A DNA stretch of 6,480 nucleotides from Bacillota bacterium (GTDB taxonomy: Bacteria; Bacillota; Clostridia; Saccharofermentanales; DTU023). Both the position numbers and the translations under genes were made by a program. The notes beneath the pieces are model-generated. The model worked only from the letters and a program-made list of their open reading frames with translations. It did no database searches and was not told where the DNA came from. The stretch is taken from NCBI GenBank assembly GCA_023388605.1, contig JAEWFX010000014.1:1-6480 (forward strand). The letters are read 5' to 3'. The stretch's first letter is position 1; each line of letters opens with the position of its first letter. This document shows positions 5,871 to 6,480 of the stretch, piece by piece.

Positions 5871-6480
5871 CTAAGCGTAGAGAGGATACTTGGCGCAGAG
5901 TAGAGCTACGCGTTCTCTGATCTCATCAGCACGCTCATATTCGTTGAGAGTGAGATAAATCAATTCAGCTATCTCGCGCATATCCTCTTTGCCGAAACCT
6001 CTAGTTGTTACAGCTGGTGTACCTAAACGCAATCCCGATGTGATAGTGGGCTTTTCAGTATCGAAGGGAATGCCGTTCTTATTGCAGGTGATGTTGACTT
6101 CATCTAAACGTTCCTGCATAACCTTACCTGTGCAGCCAGTGCCACGTAAATCTACTAAGACGATATGATTATCTGTACCGCCAGTTATCACTTTGATTCC
6201 GAGTTCTATCAGATGTTTAGCTAGTTCTTTAGCATTCTCCACAACCTTATGTTGATATGACTTGAATTCAGGAGTCAGAGCTTCTTTAAAAGCGACGGCC
6301 TTAGCCGCGATGACGTGCATCAAAGGACCACCTTGAATACCAGGGAAGATTGCAGAATTAATTTTTTTGGCGTACTCCGCCTTGCACATGATGACGCCAC
6401 CACGTGGACCTCTGAGCGTTTTGTGGGTTGTCGTGGTGACAAAATCAGCATATGGGATAGGTGAAGGATGCTCACCTGCA
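5871..6480 (-). CDS. glyA: Serine hydroxymethyltransferase, C-terminal part (gene continues past the right edge)
   Basis: GlyA interconverts serine and glycine with tetrahydrofolate, feeding one-carbon units; it is PLP-dependent and cytoplasmic. The visible frame extends to the window edge and gives 202 residues plus a TAG stop at 5871-5873. It begins AGEHPSPIPYADFVTTTTHK; the lysine at fragment residue 20 (codon 6420-6422) is the PLP Schiff-base lysine of the family motif, followed by TLRGPRGG. Further family blocks are FPGIQGGPLMHVIAAKAVAF, DNHIVLVDLRG and SGLRLGTPAVTTRGF. About 180 residues follow the lysine, as in full-length GlyA, so the C-terminus is intact and only the N-terminal half is missing. 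The first ATG in the visible part (6389) is internal, not the start. glyA is the first visible gene of the glyA-rarA-xer cluster. Confidence 0.97.
   Translation of the reverse strand, partial: AGEHPSPIPYADFVTTTTHKTLRGPRGGVIMCKAEYAKKINSAIFPGIQGGPLMHVIAAKAVAFKEALTPEFKSYQHKVVENAKELAKHLIELGIKVITGGTDNHIVLVDLRGTGCTGKVMQERLDEVNITCNKNGIPFDTEKPTITSGLRLGTPAVTTRGFGKEDMREIAELIYLTLNEYERADEIRERVALLCAKYPLYA

Noticed and set aside
5871..6389. glyA as a short complete gene from an internal ATG
   Set aside because: The frame stays open to the window edge and upstream codons encode the conserved PLP-lysine motif, so this is the C-terminal part of a full-length gene.
1..6480. CRISPR array, tRNA, rRNA, riboswitch or insertion sequence
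   Set aside because: Read by eye on both strands, no spaced direct repeats, RNA-gene signatures or transposase were found; the only non-coding gap over 30 bp is 3499-3579, explained by the operator and promoter.

Overview
All genes in this window lie on the minus strand, so transcription runs from high to low coordinates. In that order they are: glyA (C-terminal half, entering from the right edge), rarA/mgsA, a XerC/XerD-type tyrosine recombinase, birA, bioY, bioB, bioD, and bioA (first 57 codons, leaving at the left edge). Coding density is very high. The longest non-coding stretch is the 81 bp between the recombinase and birA.

The window holds two transcription blocks. The upstream block (glyA-rarA-xer) is housekeeping: one-carbon metabolism, replication-fork maintenance and chromosome-dimer resolution. 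glyA and rarA are 15 bp apart, and rarA and xer share a 4-bp ATGA stop/start overlap. The downstream block, birA-bioY-bioB-bioD-bioA, is a compact biotin operon. It combines a regulator/ligase (BirA with an N-terminal winged helix), an uptake component (BioY) and the last three steps of biotin synthesis (BioA, BioD, BioB). Junctions are +2 bp (birA/bioY), 28 bp (bioY/bioB), an 8-bp overlap (bioB/bioD) and 18 bp (bioD/bioA).

The key regulatory feature is in the xer-birA gap: a perfect 13-13-13 inverted repeat with core TTGTTAACC-N13-GGTTAACAA at 3543-3573. It matches the known Gram-positive type of BirA operator. Just downstream are an extended -10 element (TGCTATATT) and the birA ribosome-binding site. 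BirA therefore probably represses its own gene together with biotin uptake and synthesis when biotinyl-AMP accumulates.

The organism looks like an anaerobic member of the Bacillota (Clostridia or a related class). The reasons are the GTTAAC-type BirA box, a BioY transporter inside the operon, moderately AT-rich DNA, and a BioB whose auxiliary-cluster residues follow the obligate-anaerobe pattern (Ser at the E. coli Cys97 position, Cys in a Cys-Thr-Thr-His motif). I cannot name a genus. I saw no mobile element, CRISPR array, tRNA or rRNA. The window is mostly ordinary core genome; the interest lies in the autoregulated biotin operon and the variant BioB and BirA proteins.
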